In this document: in pieces, positions 24,282 to 33,214 of the stretch
Numbering within the stretch: position 1 is the stretch's first letter
Layout of the letters: every line of letters starts with the position of its first letter
Assembly (NCBI GenBank): GCA_903889895.1
Contig: CAISYZ010000163.1
Span: 1-43,466, forward strand
DNA: 43,466 bases
From: an uncultured Verrucomicrobia subdivision 3 bacterium
GTDB lineage: Bacteria > Verrucomicrobiota > Verrucomicrobiia > Limisphaerales > UBA11358
Reading direction: 5' to 3'
The notes under the pieces: model-generated
What the model was told of the DNA's origin: nothing
Databases searched by the model: none
What the model saw: the letters and a program-made list of their open reading frames with translations, nothing else
Made by a program: the position numbers and the translations under genes

Positions 24282-24283
24282 TT

Positions 24284-25204
24284 ATGGAGACCTTCGCCAT
24301 TGACGTCCGCGACGTGACGAAAAAATTCGGCGGGCGGACGGTCGTCAACCATATCGCCATGCAGGTGCGGCCCGGCGAGATTTACGGCTTTCTCGGCCCG
24401 AACGGCAGCGGCAAGACGACGTTTCTGCGGATGCTCTGCGGCCTGCTCAAGGCAGACGCCGGCAGCGGCCATTGCCTCGGCCTGGATTTTCGGAGCGAAT
24501 CCGCCGAGATCAAAAAACGCGTCGGCTACATGACGCAGAAATTTTCGTTCTACGAAGATCTGACCATTGAGGAAAACCTGGATTTCATCGCGCGCCTTTA
24601 CGCGATGCCGCAGCGCCCGGCCGCCGTGGAAAAAAGTCTGGAACGGCTCGGCATGACCGAGCGGCGGCGGCAACTCGCGGGCACTTTGTCCGGCGGCTGG
24701 AAACAGCGGCTCGCGCTCGCGGCGTGTCTCATCCATGAACCCCAGTTGCTGTTGCTCGACGAGCCGACAGCCGGCGTGGACCCGAAGGCGCGGCGCGATT
24801 TTTGGGATGAAATCCACCAGCTCGCCGCCGGCGGTTTGACGGTGCTCATCACGACGCATTACATGGACGAGGCCTCGCGCTGCCACCGGCTTGCCTACAT
24901 CGCCTATGGCAATCTGCTCGCCAGCGGCACGGTGGATGAGGTGGTCAAAGCCGGCGGGCTGACCACGTGGGAAGTGGCCGGCGCAAATCTGGCGGCGCTC
25001 GCGGACAAGATTCGCGGGTTGCCGGGTGTGGAACAGGTCGTGGCGTTTGGCACTACGTTGCACGTCAGCGGACGTGATGCGGAAAAGTTGCACGCGAGCG
25101 TCGCGCCGTTCATGACGGCGGCGCATCGGTGGACGAAAATTGAAGCGGGCTTGGAAGATGTGTTCATCAGCCTGATGGAAACCGCGAAGGATAATTTTAC
25201 ATGA
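24284..25204 (+). CDS. ABC transporter ATP-binding protein (ABC-2 exporter)
   Basis: The 306-residue protein has all nucleotide-binding motifs: Walker A GPNGSGKTT, Q-loop near MTQKFSFYEDLT, signature LSGGWKQRLALAA, Walker B LLLLDEPTAGVDPK and the H-loop TTHYMDEAS. A C-terminal regulatory part of about 80 residues follows, as in drug-exporter CcmA/DrrA-like ATPases. The start ATG lies two bases after the queE stop, and the stop overlaps the permease start by four bases (ATGA). It is similar to one half of YbhF. Confidence 0.95.
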   Translation: METFAIDVRDVTKKFGGRTVVNHIAMQVRPGEIYGFLGPNGSGKTTFLRMLCGLLKADAGSGHCLGLDFRSESAEIKKRVGYMTQKFSFYEDLTIEENLDFIARLYAMPQRPAAVEKSLERLGMTERRRQLAGTLSGGWKQRLALAACLIHEPQLLLLDEPTAGVDPKARRDFWDEIHQLAAGGLTVLITTHYMDEASRCHRLAYIAYGNLLASGTVDEVVKAGGLTTWEVAGANLAALADKIRGLPGVEQVVAFGTTLHVSGRDAEKLHASVAPFMTAAHRWTKIEAGLEDVFISLMETAKDNFT

Positions 25205-26340
25205 AGCGGCACGCCTTCAATTTTCAGCGCTTCCTGGCCATCGTGCTCAAGGAATTCATCCAGATGCGGCGCGACCGCGTCACCTTTGGCATGATGATTG
25301 GCATCCCGATGATCCAGCTCATCCTCTTCGGCTTTGCCATCAATTCCAATCCCAAGCATCTGCCGACGGCGGTTTACGCGGCGGACAACAGCACTTTCTC
25401 ACGCACAATTGTTTGGGGCTTGCGCAACAGCAGTTATTTCGACCTCACGCGCGAGGCGCACAGCGCGGCGGAGATCCAGCACTGGCTGGCCGAAGGCACG
25501 GTGCAGTTCGCCGTGACGGTGCCGGTGGATTTTTCGCGAAAACTGTTGCGCGGTGAAAAACCGGAATTGCTCCTCGAAGCCGATGCCACCGATCCCTCCG
25601 CCGTCGGGTTCGCGCAGGCGGCGGTGAGCACGCTCGCCACCACCGTCATCAACCGCGACCTCACCGGGCCGCTCGCGCGGTTGCAGGCCTCCGCGCCGCC
25701 GTTCAACCTCATCGCGCACCAGCATTACAATCCCGAAAGCATTAGCCAATACAACATCGTGCCCGGCCTCATCGGCGTGATGCTGACGATGACCATGATC
25801 ATCATCACCGGCCTCGCCATCACGCGCGAACGCGAGCGCGGCACGATGGAAAATCTTTTGTCCACGCCGGTGCATCCCGGCGAGGTTATCATCGGCAAAA
25901 TCGTGCCTTACATCATGGTCGGCTATGTGCAGGTGGCGCTGGTGCTGCTGGCGGCAAAATTCCTGTTCAACGTGCCGATGCTCGGCAGCGTGCCGTTGCT
26001 GGTGCTGCTGGTGCTGCTGTTCATCGTGGCGAACCTGGCGGTGGGCATCACGTTCTCGACCATCGCCAAAAACCAGTTGCAGGCGGTGCAGATGGCGTTT
26101 TTCTTTTTCCTGCCATCGCTGCTGCTCTCCGGCTACATGTTTCCGTTTCGCGGGATGCCGGGCTGGGCGCAGGATTTGGGCGAATGCCTGCCGCTGACGC
26201 ATTTCCTGCGCATCGTGCGCGGGATTTTGCTGAAGGGCAACGGCCTGGCCGAATGCGCGCCGGACTTGTGGCCGATTGCGCTCTTCGTGACGGTGATGCT
26301 GTTCATCGGCGTCAAGCGCTACCGGCAAACGCTGGATTGA
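25201..26340 (+). CDS. ABC-2 type permease (YbhR/YbhS-like)
   Basis: The 379-residue protein has one N-terminal transmembrane helix (FGMMIGIPMIQLILFGFAIN), a periplasmic domain of about 140 residues, and five or so C-terminal helices beginning GLIGVMLTMTMIIITGLAIT. The ABC-2 motif RERERGTMENLLSTPVHPGE lies in the first cytoplasmic loop. It forms the membrane channel for the adjacent ATPase, probably as a homodimer because only one permease gene is present. Substrate unknown. In YbhFSR-type systems a HlyD adaptor is encoded alongside; here the nearest is at 8992. Confidence 0.92.
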   Translation: MKRHAFNFQRFLAIVLKEFIQMRRDRVTFGMMIGIPMIQLILFGFAINSNPKHLPTAVYAADNSTFSRTIVWGLRNSSYFDLTREAHSAAEIQHWLAEGTVQFAVTVPVDFSRKLLRGEKPELLLEADATDPSAVGFAQAAVSTLATTVINRDLTGPLARLQASAPPFNLIAHQHYNPESISQYNIVPGLIGVMLTMTMIIITGLAITRERERGTMENLLSTPVHPGEVIIGKIVPYIMVGYVQVALVLLAAKFLFNVPMLGSVPLLVLLVLLFIVANLAVGITFSTIAKNQLQAVQMAFFFFLPSLLLSGYMFPFRGMPGWAQDLGECLPLTHFLRIVRGILLKGNGLAECAPDLWPIALFVTVMLFIGVKRYRQTLD

Positions 26341-26388
26341 TGTTTCTTTCGCTTGTTCCTGGCGGCCAAACCCGCCACATTTTCGCGG

Positions 26389-27429
26389 ATGGCTCAGAAG
26401 AAAATCAATCCGGCGGATGTGCTGGTCGGGCTGGGGTTGCTGGCGGTGGTCGGTTATTTCGATTTTGCCACCGGCTACCAGTTGACCCTTTCGGTATTTT
26501 ATCTCCTGCCGATTTTATTTGTGCTGCGGCGCATGGGCCGGAGCTGGGCCTTTGTCATGGCGGTGCTGGCGGCGGCGGTCTGGCTGGTGGCGGACATGGC
26601 GGCGGGAGAGCGGTATGCCGATAAGCTGACCCCGATTTGGAACATGGGCATTCGCTTCTCAATGTTTCTGCTGGTGATTGTTTTGTTTTCAGCGCGTGAC
26701 GAGTTGCGGGAGATGGTGGAGCAGCGGACGGAAAAATTGCGGGAGGAAATCCGGGAGCGCAACCGGCTGGAGCAGGAAATTCTGGAAATTGCCGAAGGCG
26801 AGCAGCGTCGCATCGGCCATGATTTGCACGACAGCCTGGGCCAGCAGCTCACGGCCACCGCGCTCGCCGGCAAAGTGCTGGCAAAAAAACTGGCGGACAA
26901 ATCCGTAGCGGAAGCCGCCGCCGCCGGCCGCTTGGTGGCCATGACGGAGGAGGCCATTGAGCTGACCCGCAAACTGGCGCGCAGCCTGCACCCGGTCGAA
27001 CTGGAGGCGAACGGGCTGCCGGACGCGTTGCAAAATCTGGCGGCCAACGTTTCCACCGCCTTCAATGTGTCCTGCCGTTTTGCCTGCGCCGGGCCGGTGG
27101 AACTGGCGGGCATCGAGGCACAAACTCATTTGTATCGCATCGCGCAGGAGGCGGTGAGCAACGCCGTCCGCCACGGGCGCGCGCGGAACATTGTCATTTC
27201 GCTGGAAGGCTTGGGCGAAACCCGGCTGCTGGCCATCACGGATGATGGTGCGGGTTTGCCGGCGGATGCTCGCGCGAAAAAAGGCATGGGGCTGCGCATC
27301 ATGGATTATCGCGCCCGCATGGTGGGCGCAACGTTTGACATCCAAAATCTGCCCGCTGGCGGCGTGCGGGCGGTGTGCATTTTAAACCCCCGCCAGCCGG
27401 CCACAGAAAATAATTCTGATGAAAACTAA
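26389..27429 (+). CDS. Membrane-bound sensor histidine kinase, NarX/DesK-like
   Basis: The 346-residue protein has about four transmembrane helices in residues 10-103, with no large periplasmic loop, so it probably senses membrane or cytoplasmic state. A coiled coil (about 104-135) leads into a HisKA_3 dimerisation domain, EGEQRRIGHDLHDSLGQQL, with the phospho-accepting His about residue 147. The HATPase domain follows (EAVSNAVRHG, DDGAGLP, GMGLRIMDYRA). It overlaps the response-regulator gene by 11 bases, making a two-component pair. The ATG at 26389 was preferred because residues upstream do not resemble the helix-bearing start. Confidence 0.9.
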   Translation: MAQKKINPADVLVGLGLLAVVGYFDFATGYQLTLSVFYLLPILFVLRRMGRSWAFVMAVLAAAVWLVADMAAGERYADKLTPIWNMGIRFSMFLLVIVLFSARDELREMVEQRTEKLREEIRERNRLEQEILEIAEGEQRRIGHDLHDSLGQQLTATALAGKVLAKKLADKSVAEAAAAGRLVAMTEEAIELTRKLARSLHPVELEANGLPDALQNLAANVSTAFNVSCRFACAGPVELAGIEAQTHLYRIAQEAVSNAVRHGRARNIVISLEGLGETRLLAITDDGAGLPADARAKKGMGLRIMDYRARMVGATFDIQNLPAGGVRAVCILNPRQPATENNSDEN

Positions 27430-28069
27430 AATCCTGTTGGTGGACGATCATCCGCTGGTGCGCGAATGGTTGAGCAATTTGATCAACGAGGAAGCCGATC
27501 TGGAAGTGTGTGGGCAGGCCGGCAGCGCCCGGGAGGCGCTGGGGTTGATCGGGAGCTTGTCGCCGCAGATTGCCGTGGTGGACATTTCGCTGGAAGGCGG
27601 TTCCGGGCTGGAACTTATAAAAGATTTGCAGGCGCAGCATCCGCAGGTGAAAACGCTCGTTTTGTCCATGCACGATGAAACGCTGTATGCCGAACGCGCC
27701 ATGCGCGCCGGGGCCGTCGGCTACATCATGAAGCGCGAAGCCACCAGCAAGGTGCTCGATGCCATCCGCACGGTCGCCGGCGGCGGGCTGTTTTACAGCA
27801 ACGCCGTGAATTCCCTGCTGGCCCAGAAAATCGTGCAAGGCACGGCGACCAAGCCGACGGCGGTGGAGATTTTGAGCGACCGCGAGCTGGAGGTGTTTCA
27901 ACTGCTCGGTCGCGGCCTCAGCCCGCGCCAGGTTTCCGAGCAGATGAAGGTGAGCTTCAAGACGGTTCACGGCTATTGCGCCCGCATCAAGGACAAGCTG
28001 AATCTTGCCAACATCAACGAACTGATTTTTCAAGCCGTCCGCTGGCACGAAAGCCAGCAGCCGCGCTGA
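27419..28069 (+). CDS. NarL/FixJ-type response regulator
   Basis: The 216-residue regulator has a receiver domain with the acidic pair in LLVDDHP, the phospho-accepting Asp about residue 55 (IAVVDISLEGGSG), the conserved Ser in VLSMHDE and Lys in IMKREA. A LuxR-type helix-turn-helix follows (LSDRELEVFQLLGRGLSPRQ, VSFKTVHGYCARI). It is translated from an ATG inside the end of the kinase gene. A palindrome at 28090-28108, just after this gene, is a candidate binding site, and the next gene is a pilin. Confidence 0.93.
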   Translation: MKTKILLVDDHPLVREWLSNLINEEADLEVCGQAGSAREALGLIGSLSPQIAVVDISLEGGSGLELIKDLQAQHPQVKTLVLSMHDETLYAERAMRAGAVGYIMKREATSKVLDAIRTVAGGGLFYSNAVNSLLAQKIVQGTATKPTAVEILSDRELEVFQLLGRGLSPRQVSEQMKVSFKTVHGYCARIKDKLNLANINELIFQAVRWHESQQPR

Positions 28070-28089
28070 AAATTTCCGCCGTCGGATTC

Positions 28090-28108
28090 TGTAAGAAGCC
28101 TTCCTACA
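28090..28108. promoter_or_regulatory. Imperfect palindrome, candidate response-regulator site
   Basis: TGTAAGAAGCCTTCCTACA is an inverted repeat with one mismatched pair around a central C, 171 bases upstream of the pilin start and 20 bases after the regulator gene. Its size fits NarL/LuxR-type dimer sites. A second hairpin, GGCCG-CTTCCTA-CGGCC, lies just downstream near 28117-28133. Confidence 0.45.
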
Positions 28109-28278
28109 AAAGAATCAGGCCGCTTCCTACGGCCAATTTCGTGCTATTTCCCGGTCTTGGTTTTACGATTGCTATGTTAGTGCCAACGCAGTTGTGTCAG
28201 GCAATCCCGGAACGCAAATGTCATAAATAATATAACCGCCTGACGCGTGGTTCCGCTGCGGAAATAGAAAGCAAACAT

Positions 28279-28650
28279 ATGAAACTCACAAACAAAGTCC
28301 GTCCGGCGGGTTTTACGCTGGTTGAAATCATGATTGTCGTGGCCATCATCGGCCTGCTGGCGGCCATCGCGATACCCAACTTCGTGAAGGCCCGCGCCAC
28401 TTCGCAATGTAACGCCTGCATCAACAACCTTCGCCAGATTGATTCTGCATGCAATCAGTTCGCGATAGAGAAGGGCAAGTCAACTGGCGCGACCGTCACG
28501 CTGACCACCGACCTGACGCCCTATATCAAACTGAACTCGGCAGGTAGCCTGCCGCCCTGTCCGGTCGGTGGCTCTTACGCGCTCACCCAAGTGGGCACGA
28601 ACCCGACCTGCTCTTTAAGCTCACTTACGCCGGCTCACCGGCTGCAATAA
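28279..28650 (+). CDS. Type IV pilin/pseudopilin
   Basis: The 123-residue protein has a short prepilin leader and the classic cleavage/methylation segment AGFTLVEIMIVVAIIGLLAA, then a short soluble part with four cysteines (QCNACINNL, PPCPVGGSY, TCSLSS). Small pilins with this layout act in type II secretion or type IV pilus-like systems. It is monocistronic with a strong terminator. Processing would require a prepilin peptidase encoded elsewhere. Confidence 0.9.
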   Translation: MKLTNKVRPAGFTLVEIMIVVAIIGLLAAIAIPNFVKARATSQCNACINNLRQIDSACNQFAIEKGKSTGATVTLTTDLTPYIKLNSAGSLPPCPVGGSYALTQVGTNPTCSLSSLTPAHRLQ

Positions 28651-28665
28651 TCAATGCTTGAGCCA

Positions 28666-28694
28666 AAGCCGCAGCCATCGCTGCGGCTTTTTTT
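28666..28694 (+). terminator. Intrinsic terminator after the pilin gene
   Basis: AAGCCGCAG (28666-28674) pairs with CTGCGGCTT (28681-28689), continuing into a run of seven T residues. It is a textbook rho-independent terminator. Confidence 0.9.
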
Positions 28695-28894
28695 ATGAAT
28701 TGCAATTGCAATTCGTTGGTTTGCCTGGGTGTCTAAAAATCAAGCTTGGGTTTTAATAATGAGACAGGACAGTTGAAGTTTTTGATGCTGGACGCCTTTG
28801 GCAAACTTTGGATTGACAATTTTTCCGCCGGCGTTCCGCCGGGAGCTGCGCCGTGCTTGCAAATTCAGGCGGTTTGGTTATTGATTGTGCCAAG

Positions 28895-30460
28895 ATGTTT
28901 CGACCCTGTGGCCTGCTGATTCTGATTGGAAGTTTGCTGACCGCCTCGGTTGGTCTCGCGGCGGAATCCGTCGAGGTAAATCTCGATTACGTCGCCCAGC
29001 GCGCGCTCGAGCGCGCCAAGTCGCCTTTCCATTCGCCGCGCGCAGATTTGCCGAAGGTGCTGCGGCAGGACAATCTCGACTACGACAAATACCGCGAAAT
29101 CCGCTTCCGCCGCGAACGCGCGCTCTGGGCGGCGGACAATCTGCCCTTTCGCGTGGAGTTTTTTCATCCGGGCTATCTCTATCAGGAACCGGTGCACGTC
29201 AATGAATTCACGCTGACGCACACGCAGCCGATCCGCTTCGTGCAGGATTTTTTCGATTACGGCAAGCTGGACATCGCAGACAAAATTCCGACCAAGACGG
29301 GCTATGCCGGTTTCCGCGTGCTGTATCCGCTGAACCAGGCCAATCAACTGGATGAACTCGGCGCCTTTCTCGGCGCGAGCTATTTCCGGCTGCTCGGGAA
29401 AAATCTGCACTACGGCGAATCCGCGCGCGGGCTGGCGCTGGATTCCGGCGAAGGCGACCGCGGCGAGGAATTTCCCATCTTCACCGACTGGTGGCTCGGC
29501 AAGCCGCAGAAGGACGACAGCGAGCTGCGCCTCTACGCGATTCTCGACAGCGTGAGCTGCGTCGGTGCGTATGAATTTTTCATCAAGCCCGGCGACACGA
29601 CCACTGCGAGCATCCGCGCGGTTTTGTATTTCCGCGAAACCAACACCGTGGCCGCCGTGGACAAAAATCGCAAGCCGGTCAAGACCATCGGCCTCGCGCC
29701 GCTGACGAGCATGTTCTGGTTCGGCAAGGACACGGAACGGAAATTTGACGACTATCGCACGGAAGTTCACGACAGCGACACGCTGCTGGTGCACATGGGC
29801 AACGGTGAAATTTTCGCCCGACCGCTGGACAATCCGCCGGCGACCCGCCATCAGGTTTTTCACGCGCCGAACATCAGGGGTTTTGGCCTGCTCCAGCGCG
29901 AACGGAATTTTGCGGCGTATCAGGACATGTTTAATTTGTATCATCAAGTGCCGAGCGTGTGGGTCGAGCCGGACGGCAACTGGGGCGATGGCGATTTGCA
30001 TCTTGTCGAATTGAGCACGAGCTACGAAGGCCTGGATAACATCGTTGCTTTTTGGGATCCGAAAAACAAACCCGCGCCGCTCCAGCCGTTTCGCTTCGGT
30101 TACACGCTGCATTGGGAAAGCGGCGATGCCGACCTGAAGCGCTCGGAAAACCGCGTTGTTTCCACGCGCATCGGGCCGGACGCGCAGTTCGGCGGGCGGC
30201 AGTTCGTGATAGATTTCGACGGCCCGCAGCTGGATGCGATTCCCGCCGACAAACCGCCGGTGGCCGTCGCGAATTGCAGCGGCGGCGCGCGCATTGTGGA
30301 CACCTTCGTCATCCGCAACGAATTTCTCGGCACCTGGCGCGTGATTTTGAAAATGATTCCGCCTGCCGGCAGCAAGGACGCGGTGGATTTGCGCTGCTCG
30401 CTGCAGCAAGGGACCAATGTCGTCGGTGAAACCTGGGTCTATCAATGGAGCCCACCCTGA
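28895..30460 (+). CDS. opgG: Periplasmic glucan biosynthesis protein OpgG/MdoG
   Basis: OpgG is needed for making osmoregulated periplasmic glucans, probably in branching or release of the beta-glucan backbone. The 521-residue protein has a Sec signal peptide (CGLLILIGSLLTASVGLAA), then the MdoG domain with DLDYDKYREIRFR-like DNLDYDKYREIRFRRERALW, GYAGFRVLYPLN, GASYFRLLG, YGESARGLALD and PLTSMFWFG. The C-terminal Ig-like domain ends at VYQWSPP. A Sec rather than Tat signal favours OpgG over OpgD. It overlaps the next gene by 16 bases, so the three-gene set to opgH is an operon. Confidence 0.95.
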   Translation: MFRPCGLLILIGSLLTASVGLAAESVEVNLDYVAQRALERAKSPFHSPRADLPKVLRQDNLDYDKYREIRFRRERALWAADNLPFRVEFFHPGYLYQEPVHVNEFTLTHTQPIRFVQDFFDYGKLDIADKIPTKTGYAGFRVLYPLNQANQLDELGAFLGASYFRLLGKNLHYGESARGLALDSGEGDRGEEFPIFTDWWLGKPQKDDSELRLYAILDSVSCVGAYEFFIKPGDTTTASIRAVLYFRETNTVAAVDKNRKPVKTIGLAPLTSMFWFGKDTERKFDDYRTEVHDSDTLLVHMGNGEIFARPLDNPPATRHQVFHAPNIRGFGLLQRERNFAAYQDMFNLYHQVPSVWVEPDGNWGDGDLHLVELSTSYEGLDNIVAFWDPKNKPAPLQPFRFGYTLHWESGDADLKRSENRVVSTRIGPDAQFGGRQFVIDFDGPQLDAIPADKPPVAVANCSGGARIVDTFVIRNEFLGTWRVILKMIPPAGSKDAVDLRCSLQQGTNVVGETWVYQWSPP

Positions 30461-31068
30461 AAATCCTGCCGGACGTCTCCGGCGAAATCGCCGGCCGCTC
30501 GCTTGAGGAATGGAACGCGGCGTATGTGAAGGTGGAAAATTATTTCCACGCGCTGCGCATCCAGAACAAGCCGCTGCTCGGCCAGCTTGTTCTGCGCGTG
30601 CTCGAACGCGCCCAGCGCCGCGCGCCCGCCGAACTCCAACGCAGCGCCACCGAACTTGCCGCCGAGGAAATGGACCATATCGTGACCGAGTGGTTTGCTG
30701 CGGTCCTGCAAACTTCGCCCGTCGGCAGCGAACACACGCTGTCCACGCGCGGCCGGCTGGCGCTGCTGCTCGCCGACATGCCGGGCAAATGGCAGGACCA
30801 ATTTCTCCGGCCCGGTCCGTGGCCGCAGGAGTTCGTGGACGCGATGCGTGAAAGTTTCTTTCGCGCCGGTCCGGATTTTCAATTATCCAAAATGACGCCG
30901 CGGCCGCTCGACCTCGGCCCGATTACCACGCTGACCAATTTTGGAAATTTGCCCTATGTCCGTATGGTGCTTGTGTGGATTGGCTTTGCGCTGCTGCTGG
31001 TTGCCATTTTCTGGCTCTCGCACGGCGGCTTTGAGCGCGTGATTGATTGGATTCAACAAAATGGCTGA
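30445..31068 (+). CDS. Unassigned membrane protein between OpgG and OpgH
   Basis: The 207-residue protein has no recognised domain. Residues 1-170 are soluble, mostly helical and charged (LVLRVLERAQRRAPAELQRS). A single transmembrane helix near the C-terminus (VRMVLVWIGFALLLVAIFWL) is followed by a short basic and aromatic tail. There is no signal peptide, so the bulk is expected in the cytoplasm. It overlaps opgG by 16 bases and opgH by eight, so translation is coupled. E. coli OpgH carries a long cytoplasmic N-terminal region that is absent from the OpgH here; this protein could supply such a part, but that is inference from layout, not homology. Confidence 0.8.
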   Translation: MEPTLKILPDVSGEIAGRSLEEWNAAYVKVENYFHALRIQNKPLLGQLVLRVLERAQRRAPAELQRSATELAAEEMDHIVTEWFAAVLQTSPVGSEHTLSTRGRLALLLADMPGKWQDQFLRPGPWPQEFVDAMRESFFRAGPDFQLSKMTPRPLDLGPITTLTNFGNLPYVRMVLVWIGFALLLVAIFWLSHGGFERVIDWIQQNG

Positions 31069-33214
31069 CCAGCCAAAAATTGAATCGGTGGCAACGCCGC
31101 GTCTCCGGCGCGGCTGGCGGCTGTTTCTATTTTTCTCCTCGGCGGTGCTGCTCACCGGCTTCGTCTCGATGTTGTTTGCCGATTTGCTCTGGCGCACTGG
31201 CTGGAGCGCGTCGCGCACGGTGCTGCTGGTGCTGTTCATCATTTTATTTTTGCTCACGGCCATCGGCTGCATGCACGGCGTTTACGGTTTTTTCATCCGC
31301 ATTTTCGGCACGCAACGGCGCATCACCGGACTCAAACCTTTCAAGGAGCAAATAATTGACGGCGTGAGCACCGCGATCATTTTTCCAATTTACAACGAGG
31401 ATTCCGTCCGCGTGCTGGAAGGCTTGCGCGCGACTTATGAATCGCTCGAGCGCACCGGCCAGCTGGACCGCTTCGATTTTTTTATCCTGAGCGACTCGAC
31501 GAATCCCGACCGGTGGGTTGAGGAAGAGGCGCGCTGGTCGGAACTGGTGCGCGACCTGGATGCACTGGGGAAAATCTATTACCGCCGTCGGCTGTTTAAC
31601 GAGGAGCGCAAGAGCGGCAACGTCCGCGACTTCCTGAACACCTGGGGCAAGCGCTACCGCTACTTTATCTGCTGCGACGCCGACAGCGTGATGTGTGGCG
31701 AAACGCTCGTTGACTTGGTAAAGCTGATGGAAGTTCATCCGACCGTCGGGTTGATTCAAACCGTGCCGGCGCTCGTGAACGCCGAGTCGCTGTTTGGCCG
31801 CATTCAGCAATTTGCGAACCGGCTCTACGCGCCGGTGTTTATCGCCGGGTTGAATTATTGGGCGCTGGATTTTGGGAATTACTGGGGCCACAACGCCATC
31901 ATCCGCACCGAGCCGTTCATGCAGTTCTGCGATCTGCCGCAACTGCCGGGGCGCAAGCCGTTCGGCGGGCAAATCCTGTCGCACGATTTTGTCGAAGCCG
32001 CGCTGATGCTGCGCGAAAACTGGCAGGTGTGGCTCGCCTACGATTTGGAGGGCAGCTACGAGGAAGCCCCGCAGGCGCTCATCGAAAACGCGCAGCGCGA
32101 ACGCCGGTGGTGCCAGGGCAATTTGCAGCACAGTCTCGTGCTCTTCGCGAAAGGTCTGCGCGGCGTGAGCCGGATGCACTTGATTCTCGGCATTTTCGGC
32201 TACGTCGCGAGTCCGTTGTGGCTGGCGTTCATGCTCACGTTCAACTGGATTTATTGCTACCAAAAATACACCGGCCTATCGGATATCCCGGTGGAATCGT
32301 TCAATCCCTACCTGAAAGATTGGAGCGGCACCGCGCACGCATTTTTGATTTTCGTGATTTGCATGGTCGTCATCATGCTGCCGAAATTTTTGTCGCTGAT
32401 TGACCTCGCGCGCGACTGGCCGCGCCGGAAGGAATTTGGCGGCCTGCTGAACGCCACCGGCGGCGTCATCGGCGAAACGATTTTTTCCACGTTGCACGCG
32501 CCGCTGCTCATGCTCTGGCACACGCGCTTTGTGCTGACGAATCTCGCGGGCATCAGCGTCGGCTGGACGACGCAGAAACGCTCGGCTGACGGAACGGACT
32601 GGCTTTACGCCGCGCAACGCCACTGGGGCCACACGCTCATCGGCGTGGCGTGGGGCTGGTTCACATGGAAACTCGATCCCGGATTGTTCTGGTGGTTTAC
32701 GCCGGTGCTGGCCGGCATGGTTTTTTCGGTGCCGTTGAGCGTGCTGACCAGCCGCCGTAGCCTCGGCGCGCGGGCGAAAGCCGCCGGACTTTTTCTGACG
32801 CCGGAGGAAACGCGGCCGCCGATGGAGCTGATTTCACTGCGTTCGCGCATGAAAATTCACGAACTGACCGAGGACGAAGCGCCGCGCCGCCGCGTCCACG
32901 TCGGACTCGCCGCCGCCGTGCTCGATCCGTATGTCAACGCCGTTCACGTCACGCTATTGCGCGAGAAACAATTGAACCCGGTTTATGCCGAGCATTTCAC
33001 GCGCATTGGCGCGGGCACAGATGCTATGCGCGAATTGGGCGAAAAGCTATTATCGGGTGGCCCGGAAAAACTGAAGCCGGCTGAACGTATGGCTGTGATG
33101 GCCGATCAGCGCGTGATGGTCTGGCTGCACCAGCAGGCGTGGGTGCGGCCGGAAGAAAAACTCTCTCCCTGGTGGCGCGCGATGATCCGCGAATTCAGCC
33201 ACCGCGAAAATTAA
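31061..33214 (+). CDS. opgH: Glucan glucosyltransferase OpgH/MdoH
   Basis: OpgH is the inner-membrane family 2 glycosyltransferase that polymerises the glucan from UDP-glucose and moves it to the periplasm. The 717-residue protein shows FPIYNEDSVRVLEGLRATYE, the acidic motifs LSDSTNPD and CCDADSVM, SHDFVEAALM and the acceptor-site RERRWCQGNLQH. Two helices precede the catalytic domain and about six follow it. E. coli OpgH is about 850 residues; the difference is mainly the missing N-terminal cytoplasmic extension. The ATG at 31061 overlaps the stop of the preceding gene. Confidence 0.95.
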   Translation: MADQPKIESVATPRLRRGWRLFLFFSSAVLLTGFVSMLFADLLWRTGWSASRTVLLVLFIILFLLTAIGCMHGVYGFFIRIFGTQRRITGLKPFKEQIIDGVSTAIIFPIYNEDSVRVLEGLRATYESLERTGQLDRFDFFILSDSTNPDRWVEEEARWSELVRDLDALGKIYYRRRLFNEERKSGNVRDFLNTWGKRYRYFICCDADSVMCGETLVDLVKLMEVHPTVGLIQTVPALVNAESLFGRIQQFANRLYAPVFIAGLNYWALDFGNYWGHNAIIRTEPFMQFCDLPQLPGRKPFGGQILSHDFVEAALMLRENWQVWLAYDLEGSYEEAPQALIENAQRERRWCQGNLQHSLVLFAKGLRGVSRMHLILGIFGYVASPLWLAFMLTFNWIYCYQKYTGLSDIPVESFNPYLKDWSGTAHAFLIFVICMVVIMLPKFLSLIDLARDWPRRKEFGGLLNATGGVIGETIFSTLHAPLLMLWHTRFVLTNLAGISVGWTTQKRSADGTDWLYAAQRHWGHTLIGVAWGWFTWKLDPGLFWWFTPVLAGMVFSVPLSVLTSRRSLGARAKAAGLFLTPEETRPPMELISLRSRMKIHELTEDEAPRRRVHVGLAAAVLDPYVNAVHVTLLREKQLNPVYAEHFTRIGAGTDAMRELGEKLLSGGPEKLKPAERMAVMADQRVMVWLHQQAWVRPEEKLSPWWRAMIREFSHREN

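Noticed and set aside
28865..30445. A 526-codon minus-strand frame opposite opgG
   Set aside because: No family features; opgG on the plus strand is unambiguous.
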